Source of the DNA: Deltaproteobacteria bacterium
GTDB taxonomy: Bacteria; Myxococcota; B64-G9
Assembly: GCA_003647095.1 (NCBI GenBank)
Contig: QMME01000277.1
Location: forward strand, 1-5,885
DNA length: 5,885 nucleotides
Direction: 5' to 3'
In this document: piece by piece, positions 1 through 5,885 of the stretch
Numbering within the stretch: position 1 is the first letter of the stretch
Layout: the number at the start of each line of letters is the position of its first letter
Notes under the pieces: model-generated
What the model saw: the letters and a program-made list of their open reading frames with translations, nothing else
The model's database searches: none
What the model was told of the DNA's origin: nothing
Made by a program: the position numbers and the translations under genes

Positions 1-2
1 AG

Positions 3-3000
3 CAGTACCGCCAGGCCCACCTGCTGGCCGATAATGTCAACTACCTGGTTGGCTTGCTGGGACGGCGCGCCTTCGAGCGGCTGCGGGTGGAACTGAAGAA
101 AGACGCCTCCGCGCACCTGCTCGATGCCATCGCTGCCACCGGTCATCCCGGCGTGAAGGAACTGCTGCTGGACATCCTGCGCGATCCGCAAACGCCGTCT
201 CCCCGCCAGAGACGCTTCCTACGCGAACGGGCCATTGCCGGCCTGAGGCGCTTCAGCGATGAGCCCGGGGTGGCGCTGGCCGTGGCCAATCTATTGTCGC
301 GTGAGAATGCCTCGCGCTTCGTGAAGGAAGCCGCGGTGGAATTCCTGCTGCGGGCCGCCCGCCCGGAGACCGCCGCCTCTCTCATCGCCTTCGACCGCAG
401 CCTGCACGGGCGCAATACCCGCCTGGCCAATCTCACCGGCCGGGCCCTGGCGGCCGTGGGCGGTGACCGGGCGATGGACTACCTGGAGGAGAAACTCTCC
501 GACACCTCGCGGGCCTACCTGCCCTGGTACGGCTATATTGCCGTGGAGGCGGCCCGGTATCGACGTGCACGCCTGCTCGAAGTCTTGTTGCGGGCGGCTC
601 GACTGACGCTGTCCCGGCGGACGGTGGTGCCCAATGTCTTCCGGGCCCTGGGCCTGATGGGCGACCGGCGGGCGGTGCCCTTGCTGGCGGAGGTGGTGGG
701 GCGCAAGGATTTTCGCATTCGCTACTGGTCGGCCATCTCCCTGGGGCTGCTCGGCGATACTGCGGCGTTGCCGGCCCTGCGTCGCGCCCTCGACAAGGTC
801 GTCGACTACCCGGCCTCGCGCCGCTGGGTCAATCGGGCGGCCATCGCCTTCGCCCTGGCTCGGCTGGGCGATGAGTCAGGACGGAAGCTGCTGGCAGAAC
901 AGGCCAGCCGGGGCCAGATACGGGAAAAGATGCTGGCGCTGCTCTTTCTGCTGCGCCTCGCCGAACAGGGGCCGCCGGCGGTGTCCCTGGCCGGGCGCAT
1001 GGTTGACTTGATCAGGCCCTACGCCGCCATCGACGGCTGCCCGCGCTTTCCCTGGGAGCAGATATTCTCCGCGCTGTCACGCGTCAGGCATCCGCGCATT
1101 ATCGAACTGCTGCTGGAGATGGCCGACTGGAAGAAGGCCGGAGCGGCTCCCTGGCACGCCCGGCAGGTCCTGGCGGAGATTTCCCGGGAACGGCTGGGGC
1201 CGGTGCTCTGCCGGCTCATGGGCCAGGGAAGCTGGCCGGTGCGCCTGGCACGGGCCCGGCAACTGGAGAGCCTCGGTGCCGATGCCCTGGGTTGCTACCA
1301 CCGGCTATACCGGCAGGGGGATCTTCCGGCCCGACTGCTGGCGGCGCGACGGGCGGGGATGTTCTTTCCAGGCCGAGCAGCCGGGTTGCTGCGTCGGGCC
1401 CGCCGGGATCCGGCCTGGCAGGTGGTAGAGGAAGCGCGGCGCCTGGCATCCTGGCTGTCTGGCAGCGAACCCTTTCCCACCCGGGCACCGGCGCTGGGCG
1501 AAGTCGACCAGGGCGAACTGCTGGGCTACCGGCCGGCCTGGCGGGACTACGGCCAACTCCAGAGCCGCGTGGTAAAAGAGCGTTTCTTCACCGAAGCACC
1601 GGTGCGCCGCTTGCTCGCAGACCAGCGGGGTGCCATCTGGGCCGCCACCGGGCAGGGTCTGATGAGCTACGACGGCATGCAGTGGCAGTTGGCGTCACCC
1701 CCGGATGCCTGTGGCCAGCAGGTGTTCGACCTGGTCGAGTTCGGCGGTACTGTCTGGGCCGCCAGTGACGGGGGGTTATGGCGCCTGGAACGGGGTCGGC
1801 CCCAGTGTGCCCTGCGGGACCAGGCCGTGGTGCGCCTGGCCACCGCCGGCCAGCAACTGTTCGTCGGCACCCGGGACGGTGTTTACCGCTTCGTCGGAGG
1901 CCGCCTGCAACCTCTTGCCGAAACACCCGGTGCCGGCCCGGTGCGGGCCCTGGCCGTGGCTCCCTGGGGGGAGCTGTGGGTGTACCGGAAGGCTGAAAAC
2001 CAGGCCGGTCGGTTGCTGGGCTTTCAAAACGGTCGCTGGAGCGATCACGACGAGCTGCTGCTGCATTTCTGGAGCAGCGGCGGTGCTGTCACCGGGCTGG
2101 GTACGGGCAGGCTGGCCGTAAACGGCCTGGCATCCCTGCCGGCACACCGGGCCCTGGCCGTGGCCAGCGACTGGGGACCAATAATAGTAAAACCTCGCCA
2201 GAGTCGGTTGCTTGGTACCGGCAGTAACGGCTGGCCCTGGCTGCCGGCCTGGGCGGTGGCGGAAAGCGGTGCCGACACACTGTGGTTGGGATATCCAGGG
2301 CAACTGGTTGAACTGCGGCGGAACCAGGCGCGGCTGCTGCGCTTCGACCTGCAGCCTGCCGGTGAAGCCATGGCTCCCTATCGTACTCCGCCTGCCGACC
2401 TGCTGGTCACGGGCAGTGGCGAACTGTGGCTGGCCGGCCGCCGTCCGGCCGTTCGCCCGGGCAACACCATGGCCACGGTGCTACGCCGGCCGCGGGCCGA
2501 CTCGAAACGCCTGGCCATGCCGCCGGAGACGGTGGTCACCTCGATCGCGGGAGGCGGCATTCGCCTGGATAATCCCGATGCCGCTCTGCGGTTGCCCAAC
2601 CAGGCCCGCCGCTTCCAGGGAGGCAAGACGGTGCGTATTCCCGGGGTGGTGGTGTCGGTGGCGGCCGTGGCCAAGGACCCCTGGGATTTCTCCCGGGTCG
2701 ACTACCGTTTCAAGGTCGACGAGGGCGACTGGAGTGCCTGGAGCAGGAAAAACACCCTGGTCACCCAGCGCCTTCTCGACGAGGGAGTACACCGGGTGTT
2801 GGTGCAGTCCCGCGACGAACAGGGCAACATCGATCCCTCGCCAGCCGAGGTACGCTTCACAGTGGTCACCCGAACCCCCACCATCGTTCGCATCGAGGAT
2901 GGTCGTTTTCAGCGCATCTTTCCCAGCCAGTTGCTGCGCTACCAGAAAAAGGGGTTGGGCCGGGTGTTGCTGCGCAATACCTCCTCGGAACCCGTCAAGG

Positions 3001-3335
3001 TTGACCTGCAGATGAAGGTGGAAGACATGTTCGAGAAGCCGGCCAGCTCGAGCGTTACTCTTCCCCCGAAATCGCAGCGCTGGGTCGTGGCACCGGCACC
3101 GCTGTCGGGCAGGTTGCTGCGGCGACTGACCGCCGGTACCGTCCAACTGGTAGTCGAGGCCCGCTACCGTTGGCAGGAAGCCGAGCGTACCACCCGCCGT
3201 TCCTTTCCTCTACATCTCCTCGAGGCCAACGCCATGTCCTGGGCCGATCCCCGGGCACTGGCGGCGTTCGTCAATCCCCACGATCCCCTGGTGGAGTTAC
3301 TGGGAGGACGTGTCAACCAGGCTCTGAGCAACTAA
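3..3335 (+). CDS. HEAT-repeat / beta-propeller / Y_Y_Y-domain protein, 5'-partial; N-terminal part of an apparently interrupted larger protein
   Basis: The frame is open from the left edge, so the true start lies upstream; TTG 54 is internal and has no ribosome binding site. Counting the codon at nt 3 as residue 1 (residue n starts at nt 3n), residues ~33-490 are amphipathic helical pairs of HEAT type, clearest at 213-266. Residues ~515-835 look like a two-component-regulator propeller: blade motifs include GAIWAAT (543), GTVWAAS (582), LFVGTRDGVY (619), ELWVYR (657), TLWLG (759) and ELWLAG (807). Residues ~873-955 resemble a Y_Y_Y Ig-like domain (VDYRFKVDEGDWSAWS, 899-914). Residues ~970-1075 look like another beta-sandwich. 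The tail has NAMSWADP (1076-1083) and FVNPHDPLV (1089-1097), which in relatives I recall leads into a transglutaminase-like domain. Here TAA intervenes and that domain follows in the same frame. No kinase or membrane segment is visible. The likely role is a large scaffold or binding protein, perhaps extracytoplasmic; a signal peptide would lie outside the window. Confidence 0.9.
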   Translation, partial: QYRQAHLLADNVNYLVGLLGRRAFERLRVELKKDASAHLLDAIAATGHPGVKELLLDILRDPQTPSPRQRRFLRERAIAGLRRFSDEPGVALAVANLLSRENASRFVKEAAVEFLLRAARPETAASLIAFDRSLHGRNTRLANLTGRALAAVGGDRAMDYLEEKLSDTSRAYLPWYGYIAVEAARYRRARLLEVLLRAARLTLSRRTVVPNVFRALGLMGDRRAVPLLAEVVGRKDFRIRYWSAISLGLLGDTAALPALRRALDKVVDYPASRRWVNRAAIAFALARLGDESGRKLLAEQASRGQIREKMLALLFLLRLAEQGPPAVSLAGRMVDLIRPYAAIDGCPRFPWEQIFSALSRVRHPRIIELLLEMADWKKAGAAPWHARQVLAEISRERLGPVLCRLMGQGSWPVRLARARQLESLGADALGCYHRLYRQGDLPARLLAARRAGMFFPGRAAGLLRRARRDPAWQVVEEARRLASWLSGSEPFPTRAPALGEVDQGELLGYRPAWRDYGQLQSRVVKERFFTEAPVRRLLADQRGAIWAATGQGLMSYDGMQWQLASPPDACGQQVFDLVEFGGTVWAASDGGLWRLERGRPQCALRDQAVVRLATAGQQLFVGTRDGVYRFVGGRLQPLAETPGAGPVRALAVAPWGELWVYRKAENQAGRLLGFQNGRWSDHDELLLHFWSSGGAVTGLGTGRLAVNGLASLPAHRALAVASDWGPIIVKPRQSRLLGTGSNGWPWLPAWAVAESGADTLWLGYPGQLVELRRNQARLLRFDLQPAGEAMAPYRTPPADLLVTGSGELWLAGRRPAVRPGNTMATVLRRPRADSKRLAMPPETVVTSIAGGGIRLDNPDAALRLPNQARRFQGGKTVRIPGVVVSVAAVAKDPWDFSRVDYRFKVDEGDWSAWSRKNTLVTQRLLDEGVHRVLVQSRDEQGNIDPSPAEVRFTVVTRTPTIVRIEDGRFQRIFPSQLLRYQKKGLGRVLLRNTSSEPVKVDLQMKVEDMFEKPASSSVTLPPKSQRWVVAPAPLSGRLLRRLTAGTVQLVVEARYRWQEAERTTRRSFPLHLLEANAMSWADPRALAAFVNPHDPLVELLGGRVNQALSN
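3333..3335 (+). other. In-frame TAA separating two halves of one apparent reading frame
   Basis: TAA 3333-3335 ends the first ORF. The next two codons (CAG CCG) and everything from 3336 to TAG 4389-4391 are open in the same frame, with similar codon use. A single C-to-T change from CAA would create this stop. The flanking protein segments look like adjacent parts of one domain family: FVNPHDPLV lies before the stop, and VRYKSDPSRPF followed by the GDCDD cysteine motif lies after it. No good ribosome binding site stands before the first downstream start candidates. A nonsense mutation, a sequencing error, stop-codon readthrough and a true gene split all remain possible. Confidence 0.75.
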
Positions 3336-3337
3336 CA

Positions 3338-3354
3338 GCCGGTGCTGGCCCGGC
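3338..3354 (+). other. Small GC stem-loop just downstream of the in-frame TAA
   Basis: GCCGG (3338-3342) can pair with CCGGC (3350-3354) across a 7-nt loop, starting two bases after the stop codon. Structures after a stop can affect readthrough or reinitiation, but a 5-bp GC stem is common by chance in DNA this GC-rich. It also lies closer to the stop than most known stimulatory elements. Confidence 0.2.
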
Positions 3355-4391
3355 GCAGTCATCCCCTGCACCGGCTGGCCCTGGTGCTCTATGCCTTCCG
3401 GGCCGTCGAGGGACTGGGAGTGCGCTACAAGAGCGATCCTTCTCGGCCCTTTGCCAGCCAGAGCCGCCAGGAGCTGGACACGGTGCAGTTCCCTACCCAG
3501 ACGCTGGAACGCCGGGCCGGCGATTGCGACGACCTGACGGTATTGCTGGCCTCCCTGCTGGAGAACCTTGATGTGGCCACGGCCCTGGTGACGGTGGAGG
3601 GACACGTTTTTCTTATCTTCGACACCGGGGTACGCCCGGCCAACCGGCTGGGTCTGCCGCTTCGGGCGGGCTGGTTGGAGGAGCGCGCTGGTACCCTGTG
3701 GGCGGGGCTGGAGACCACCCTGCTGGGTCGGCGGCGGTCCTTCCTGGCAGTACTGCAACAGGCCGCCGGGCACCGGCGACAACGGCGGGTGTTTGAGCTG
3801 CGTACCTGCTGGAACGAGTACCCCCCGGTGGTTCTGGAGTCAGACCGCCAGCCGGAGTTGGGGGACCTGCGCCTGGCCGGGGCCGGGCAGGAGTTGGAGC
3901 GGCTGCGGCAGAAGCTGGCCGGGCGGGTGGCCCGGGCCGCATCCGGGTTGCAGGGCTCGGCAGCCCTGCTGGCTCAGGCCCGGGCGTTGCTGCAGGCGGG
4001 TTCGTTCGGGAAGGCGGCTGAAAGTTTCCGCCGGCTACTGCAGAAGGACGAGTCCTTCCCGGCTCGCTATGGCCTGGCGGCCAGCCTGGCCGGGCAGGGG
4101 CAACTGGCGGAGGCAATCGTCGAGTTCCGCCGCGCTGAGCGCACCGCTCCCGACGACCAGCTGCGCTTCCAGGCGTTGCTGGCCCTGGCCCAGTGCTACC
4201 GCACCGATGGCAACCTGGTACGGGCTCGAGCCTTCCTGGAACGAGCCTTGGCCTTGAACCCGGCGGCCGGTTACGATAGCCGCTACCGGCCCCTGGTGAA
4301 GTACCTGACAACCGCCTCGGCCGGCAAGGCAGCCGCCATCGACCAGGCACCGCCATTTTTCCAGATGATGATCGAGCAACCCGTCGACTAG
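3342..4391 (+). CDS. Transglutaminase-like (papain-fold) domain plus TPR protein, probably the C-terminal part of the upstream protein
   Basis: This frame is read from GTG 3342, six bases after the upstream TAA and in the same frame. The start is uncertain: the only purine-rich tract, GGGAGGA at 3302-3308, is over 30 bases away, and the next in-frame GTG (3384) also lacks a Shine-Dalgarno sequence. Numbered from GTG, residues ~20-130 match a bacterial transglutaminase-like cysteine peptidase domain. Candidate nucleophile Cys62 sits in AGDCDD and candidate His88 in GHVFLIFD; Asp94 may complete the site. LETTLLG (123-129) and WNEYPP (157-162) are further family-like landmarks. Residues ~205-310 form about three TPR-like helical pairs, for example FGKAAESFRRLL and LAEAIVEFRRAE, ending in RALALNP. 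No signal peptide is visible, so if the upstream protein is exported, this piece alone would stay cytosolic. The substrate is unknown; hydrolysis or crosslinking cannot be told apart from sequence. Confidence 0.85.
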   Translation: MLARRSHPLHRLALVLYAFRAVEGLGVRYKSDPSRPFASQSRQELDTVQFPTQTLERRAGDCDDLTVLLASLLENLDVATALVTVEGHVFLIFDTGVRPANRLGLPLRAGWLEERAGTLWAGLETTLLGRRRSFLAVLQQAAGHRRQRRVFELRTCWNEYPPVVLESDRQPELGDLRLAGAGQELERLRQKLAGRVARAASGLQGSAALLAQARALLQAGSFGKAAESFRRLLQKDESFPARYGLAASLAGQGQLAEAIVEFRRAERTAPDDQLRFQALLALAQCYRTDGNLVRARAFLERALALNPAAGYDSRYRPLVKYLTTASAGKAAAIDQAPPFFQMMIEQPVD

Positions 4392-4411
4392 GCCGCGGTC
4401 GAGGACAGAGG

Positions 4412-4510
4412 ATGTCTTCCCGGCGTGGCGTCGGCGACGCACTGCGCCACTGCCCCGCCGGTGGGTGTTTCGTTTTGTTCGCGTTTCTGGTAAAACCAAG
4501 CGGTTGTTGA
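4412..4510 (+). CDS. Speculative 32-codon cysteine-containing ORF
   Basis: ATG 4412 opens a 32-residue frame ending at TGA 4508-4510. GAGG at 4401-4404 lies 7 bases upstream of the ATG, an acceptable Shine-Dalgarno spacing. The peptide has a basic start (MSSRRG), three cysteines (14, 19, 32) and a hydrophobic stretch CFVLFAFLV. It lies in the gap before a radical SAM gene, so a leader peptide or modified-peptide precursor is conceivable. I recognise no precursor family. A frame this short arises easily by chance, and it overlaps both the hairpin and the possible -10 element proposed for the same gap. Treat it as a lead, not a gene call. Confidence 0.12.
   Translation: MSSRRGVGDALRHCPAGGCFVLFAFLVKPSGC
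4447..4475 (+). terminator. Weak intrinsic-terminator-like hairpin after the transglutaminase/TPR gene
   Basis: CCACTG (4447-4452) can pair with CGGTGG (4459-4464), including one G-T wobble, around a 6-nt loop. A T-rich but interrupted run follows (GTGTTTCGTTTT, 4465-4476). It stands about 55 bases after stop codon TAG 4389-4391. The stem is short and the T tract is broken, so termination may be weak or absent. Confidence 0.25.
4468..4496 (+). promoter_or_regulatory. Possible weak extended -10 promoter for the radical SAM gene
   Basis: TGG followed by TAAAAC (4488-4496) resembles an extended -10 element, matching four of six positions of TATAAT. It lies in the least GC-rich part of the gap, about 60 bases before ATG 4558. 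At 17-bp spacing the -35 position reads TTTCGT (4468-4473), a poor match. The radical SAM gene could equally be transcribed by read-through from upstream. Confidence 0.18.
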
Positions 4511-4546
4511 TCGTTTACCGGGCGTCGAGAAGCAGGCCGAGGAACC

Positions 4547-4553
4547 GGGAGGT
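4547..4553 (+). promoter_or_regulatory. Shine-Dalgarno sequence that fixes the radical SAM start
   Basis: GGGAGGT ends 4 bases before ATG 4558 and closely matches the anti-Shine-Dalgarno complement. The frame is open further upstream, with GTG 4465 and TTG 4504 and 4507 as alternatives, but none of these has a comparable site. ATG 4558 is therefore preferred. Confidence 0.8.
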
Positions 4554-4557
4554 AGGC

Positions 4558-5885
4558 ATGGTGGCAACAGGCGGAGACGGCAAGGGTCTGTGGGAGCGCA
4601 TCGCCGGGCACGGCATTTTCTACGCCACCGAACTCATCGCTCGCCTCCCGGAGAAGATGCTGTTCAACTTGGTGGAGCCCCGCCTGCGTGAAAGCTTGCC
4701 CTGGCCGGAAGGTGCGGATTTCACGGTGCGCATCATCAAGTTGTTGCACCGGCACTGGAACTCCTTTCACCCCCACGTGCGCCGGCGCTTCGTGGAGAAC
4801 ATCTTCGGCAACATCATGCTCTATGGTGGGGAGAAACGGCGTCGTCTCAGCGCCCGCCTGGGTGACTACCCAACCATCATGGTCATTAGTCCCACCATGA
4901 AGTGCAACCTGCGTTGCACCGGTTGCTACAGCTACAACTACGACCGGCAAGACGCCATTTCCACCGAGCGCCTCGATGAACTCTACAGCGAGTGCGAGCA
5001 GCTGGGCATCCAGTTCATCGTGGTTTCGGGTGGTGAACCCTACATCCGTCCCGACACCCTGGAACTGTTCGCGGCCCATCCCAACCTGCATTTCCTGACC
5101 TATACCAACGGGACCATCATCGCCGATCGCAACCTGGCCCCGCGCCTGGCCGAACTGGGCAACGTGGTCCCCTGCGTAAGCGTGGAGGGGTTCGAAAAGG
5201 AGACCGATCAGCGGCGGGGCAAGGGCACCCATCGCAAGATCCGCCGGGCCATGCTCCAGATGAAGGAAGCGGGCATGCTCTTCGGCTTCTCGGCCACCCC
5301 CATGCGTCACAACAACGAGCTGCTCTGCTCGGATAGTTTCATCGAGTACTATCAGGACCTGGGTTGCCGGATCGGCTGGTACTTCAGCTACATGCCGGTG
5401 GGGCGTGATCCCGACCTGGAACTCATGCCCACCCCGGCCCAGCGGTTGCATCGCTTCCATCGTATCCGGGCCATCCGGGACCAGTACGACATCCTGGCTG
5501 CCGATTTCTGGTGCGACGGTACGCTGGTGGGCGGTTGCATGTCGGCCGGACGTACCTACTTCCACGTCAACGCCGCGGGAGGTGTTGAACCCTGTGTCTT
5601 TCACCAGTTCTCGGTGGACAACATCAACGATAAGCCGCTCATCGACTGCTTGGACTCGGATTACTTCCGTTACATACGCGGTCGCCTGCGCGACGTGGAA
5701 AACCCGCTACGTCCTTGCCCCATCATCGACAATCCCTACCTCCTGCGCGAATTCATCGACAGGTTCCACCCGCGGCCGTCCCAGTCGGGAGGAGACGCGT
5801 TGCTGCGCGGCCAGCTGGCGGCAGGACTGGACCGCTACGCTGCCGAGTTGAAGAAGGTCTTCGACCCGGTTTTCGAACAAATCCG
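4558..5885 (+). CDS. Radical SAM protein with SPASM/twitch-like C-terminal cysteines, 3'-partial
   Basis: ATG 4558 opens a frame of 442 codons that runs off the right edge without a stop. Residues 1-~100 are a helical, basic region without a recognised domain. The radical SAM core begins at ~106 (TIMVISPTMKCNLRC). Cys116, Cys120 and Cys123 form the CxxxCxxC motif that binds the catalytic [4Fe-4S] cluster, and GGEP (158-161) is the usual SAM-contact motif. TYTNGT (181-186) and VSVEGFEKETDQRRGKG (207-223) are core strand/loop segments of this family. C-terminal cysteines 327 (GGCMSAGR), 346 (VEPCVFHQF) and 387 (RPCPIIDNP) suggest an auxiliary cluster; Cys319 is another possible ligand. The family, as I recall it, is widespread in anaerobes and usually annotated only as radical SAM protein. 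Reaction and substrate are unknown. It lies 166 bp after the transglutaminase/TPR gene on the same strand, and co-transcription is possible. The radical SAM assignment is secure; membership of a peptide-modifying class is not shown. Confidence 0.93.
   Translation, partial: MVATGGDGKGLWERIAGHGIFYATELIARLPEKMLFNLVEPRLRESLPWPEGADFTVRIIKLLHRHWNSFHPHVRRRFVENIFGNIMLYGGEKRRRLSARLGDYPTIMVISPTMKCNLRCTGCYSYNYDRQDAISTERLDELYSECEQLGIQFIVVSGGEPYIRPDTLELFAAHPNLHFLTYTNGTIIADRNLAPRLAELGNVVPCVSVEGFEKETDQRRGKGTHRKIRRAMLQMKEAGMLFGFSATPMRHNNELLCSDSFIEYYQDLGCRIGWYFSYMPVGRDPDLELMPTPAQRLHRFHRIRAIRDQYDILAADFWCDGTLVGGCMSAGRTYFHVNAAGGVEPCVFHQFSVDNINDKPLIDCLDSDYFRYIRGRLRDVENPLRPCPIIDNPYLLREFIDRFHPRPSQSGGDALLRGQLAAGLDRYAAELKKVFDPVFEQI

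Noticed and set aside
54..56. TTG 54 as the start of the first gene
   Set aside because: The frame is open to the left edge with protein-like helical sequence (QYRQAHLLADNVNYLVG), and no Shine-Dalgarno sequence precedes TTG 54. The gene is simply cut by the window.
2212..3015. A 267-codon + strand frame overlapping the propeller and Y_Y_Y region
   Set aside because: It is a shifted-frame shadow, rich in Arg, Cys, Trp and Pro, with no domain motif. The overlapping frame carries the blade and Y_Y_Y motifs throughout.
3170..3571. A + strand frame spanning the TAA in another phase, as a sign of a frameshift between the two parts
   Set aside because: No frameshift is needed: the protein-like sequence before and after the stop is in the same phase, and this alternative frame has no family-like motif.
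4428..4440. GCGTC/GACGC hairpin in the intergenic gap
   Set aside because: A 5-bp stem with a 3-nt loop and no following T tract; expected by chance in GC-rich DNA.
3613..5604. A 663-codon open frame on the - strand
   Set aside because: It lies antisense to two genes with clear domain motifs on the + strand. Long antisense frames are expected in GC-rich coding DNA, and its translation is low-complexity (Pro/Gly/Arg/Ala-rich) in its second half with no recognisable motif.
1..5885. CRISPR arrays, tRNA or rRNA genes, insertion sequences, attachment sites
   Set aside because: No regularly spaced repeats, tRNA-like cloverleaf, transposase motifs or terminal inverted repeats were seen, and almost all of the window is coding.

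Overview
This is a GC-rich bacterial window, with G or C at most third codon positions. All genes recognised lie on the + strand. The gene families fit a high-GC bacterium, possibly an anaerobic or deltaproteobacterial-type lineage judging by the radical SAM family, but nothing here fixes the taxon. No tRNA, rRNA, CRISPR array or mobile element was seen.

Positions 1-3335 hold the 3'-terminal part of a very large gene whose start lies upstream of the window. Its product runs from an alpha-helical HEAT-repeat solenoid into a beta-propeller of the two-component-regulator type, then a Y_Y_Y-like Ig domain and a further beta-sandwich. It ends at TAA 3333-3335. Positions 3342-4391, in exactly the same reading frame and only two sense codons beyond that TAA, encode a papain/transglutaminase-fold domain with an intact Cys/His pair, followed by three TPR-like repeats. 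The end of the first ORF carries a segment that, in the related proteins I recall, leads directly into the transglutaminase-like domain. The simplest reading is therefore one very large protein interrupted by a single in-frame stop. That stop could be a nonsense mutation, a sequence error, a readthrough site or a recent gene split.

A 166-bp gap (4392-4557) is locally less GC-rich. It contains a weak terminator-like hairpin, a weak extended -10-like element and a speculative 32-codon ORF. A strong Shine-Dalgarno sequence then precedes ATG 4558, the start of a radical SAM protein that runs off the right edge. This protein has the CxxxCxxC cluster motif, a GGEP motif and C-terminal SPASM/twitch-like cysteines, behind a helical N-terminal region of about 100 residues. 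Its substrate is unknown.

How the genes work together is not known. Co-orientation and proximity permit, but do not prove, a link between the scaffold/transglutaminase-like protein and the radical SAM enzyme.
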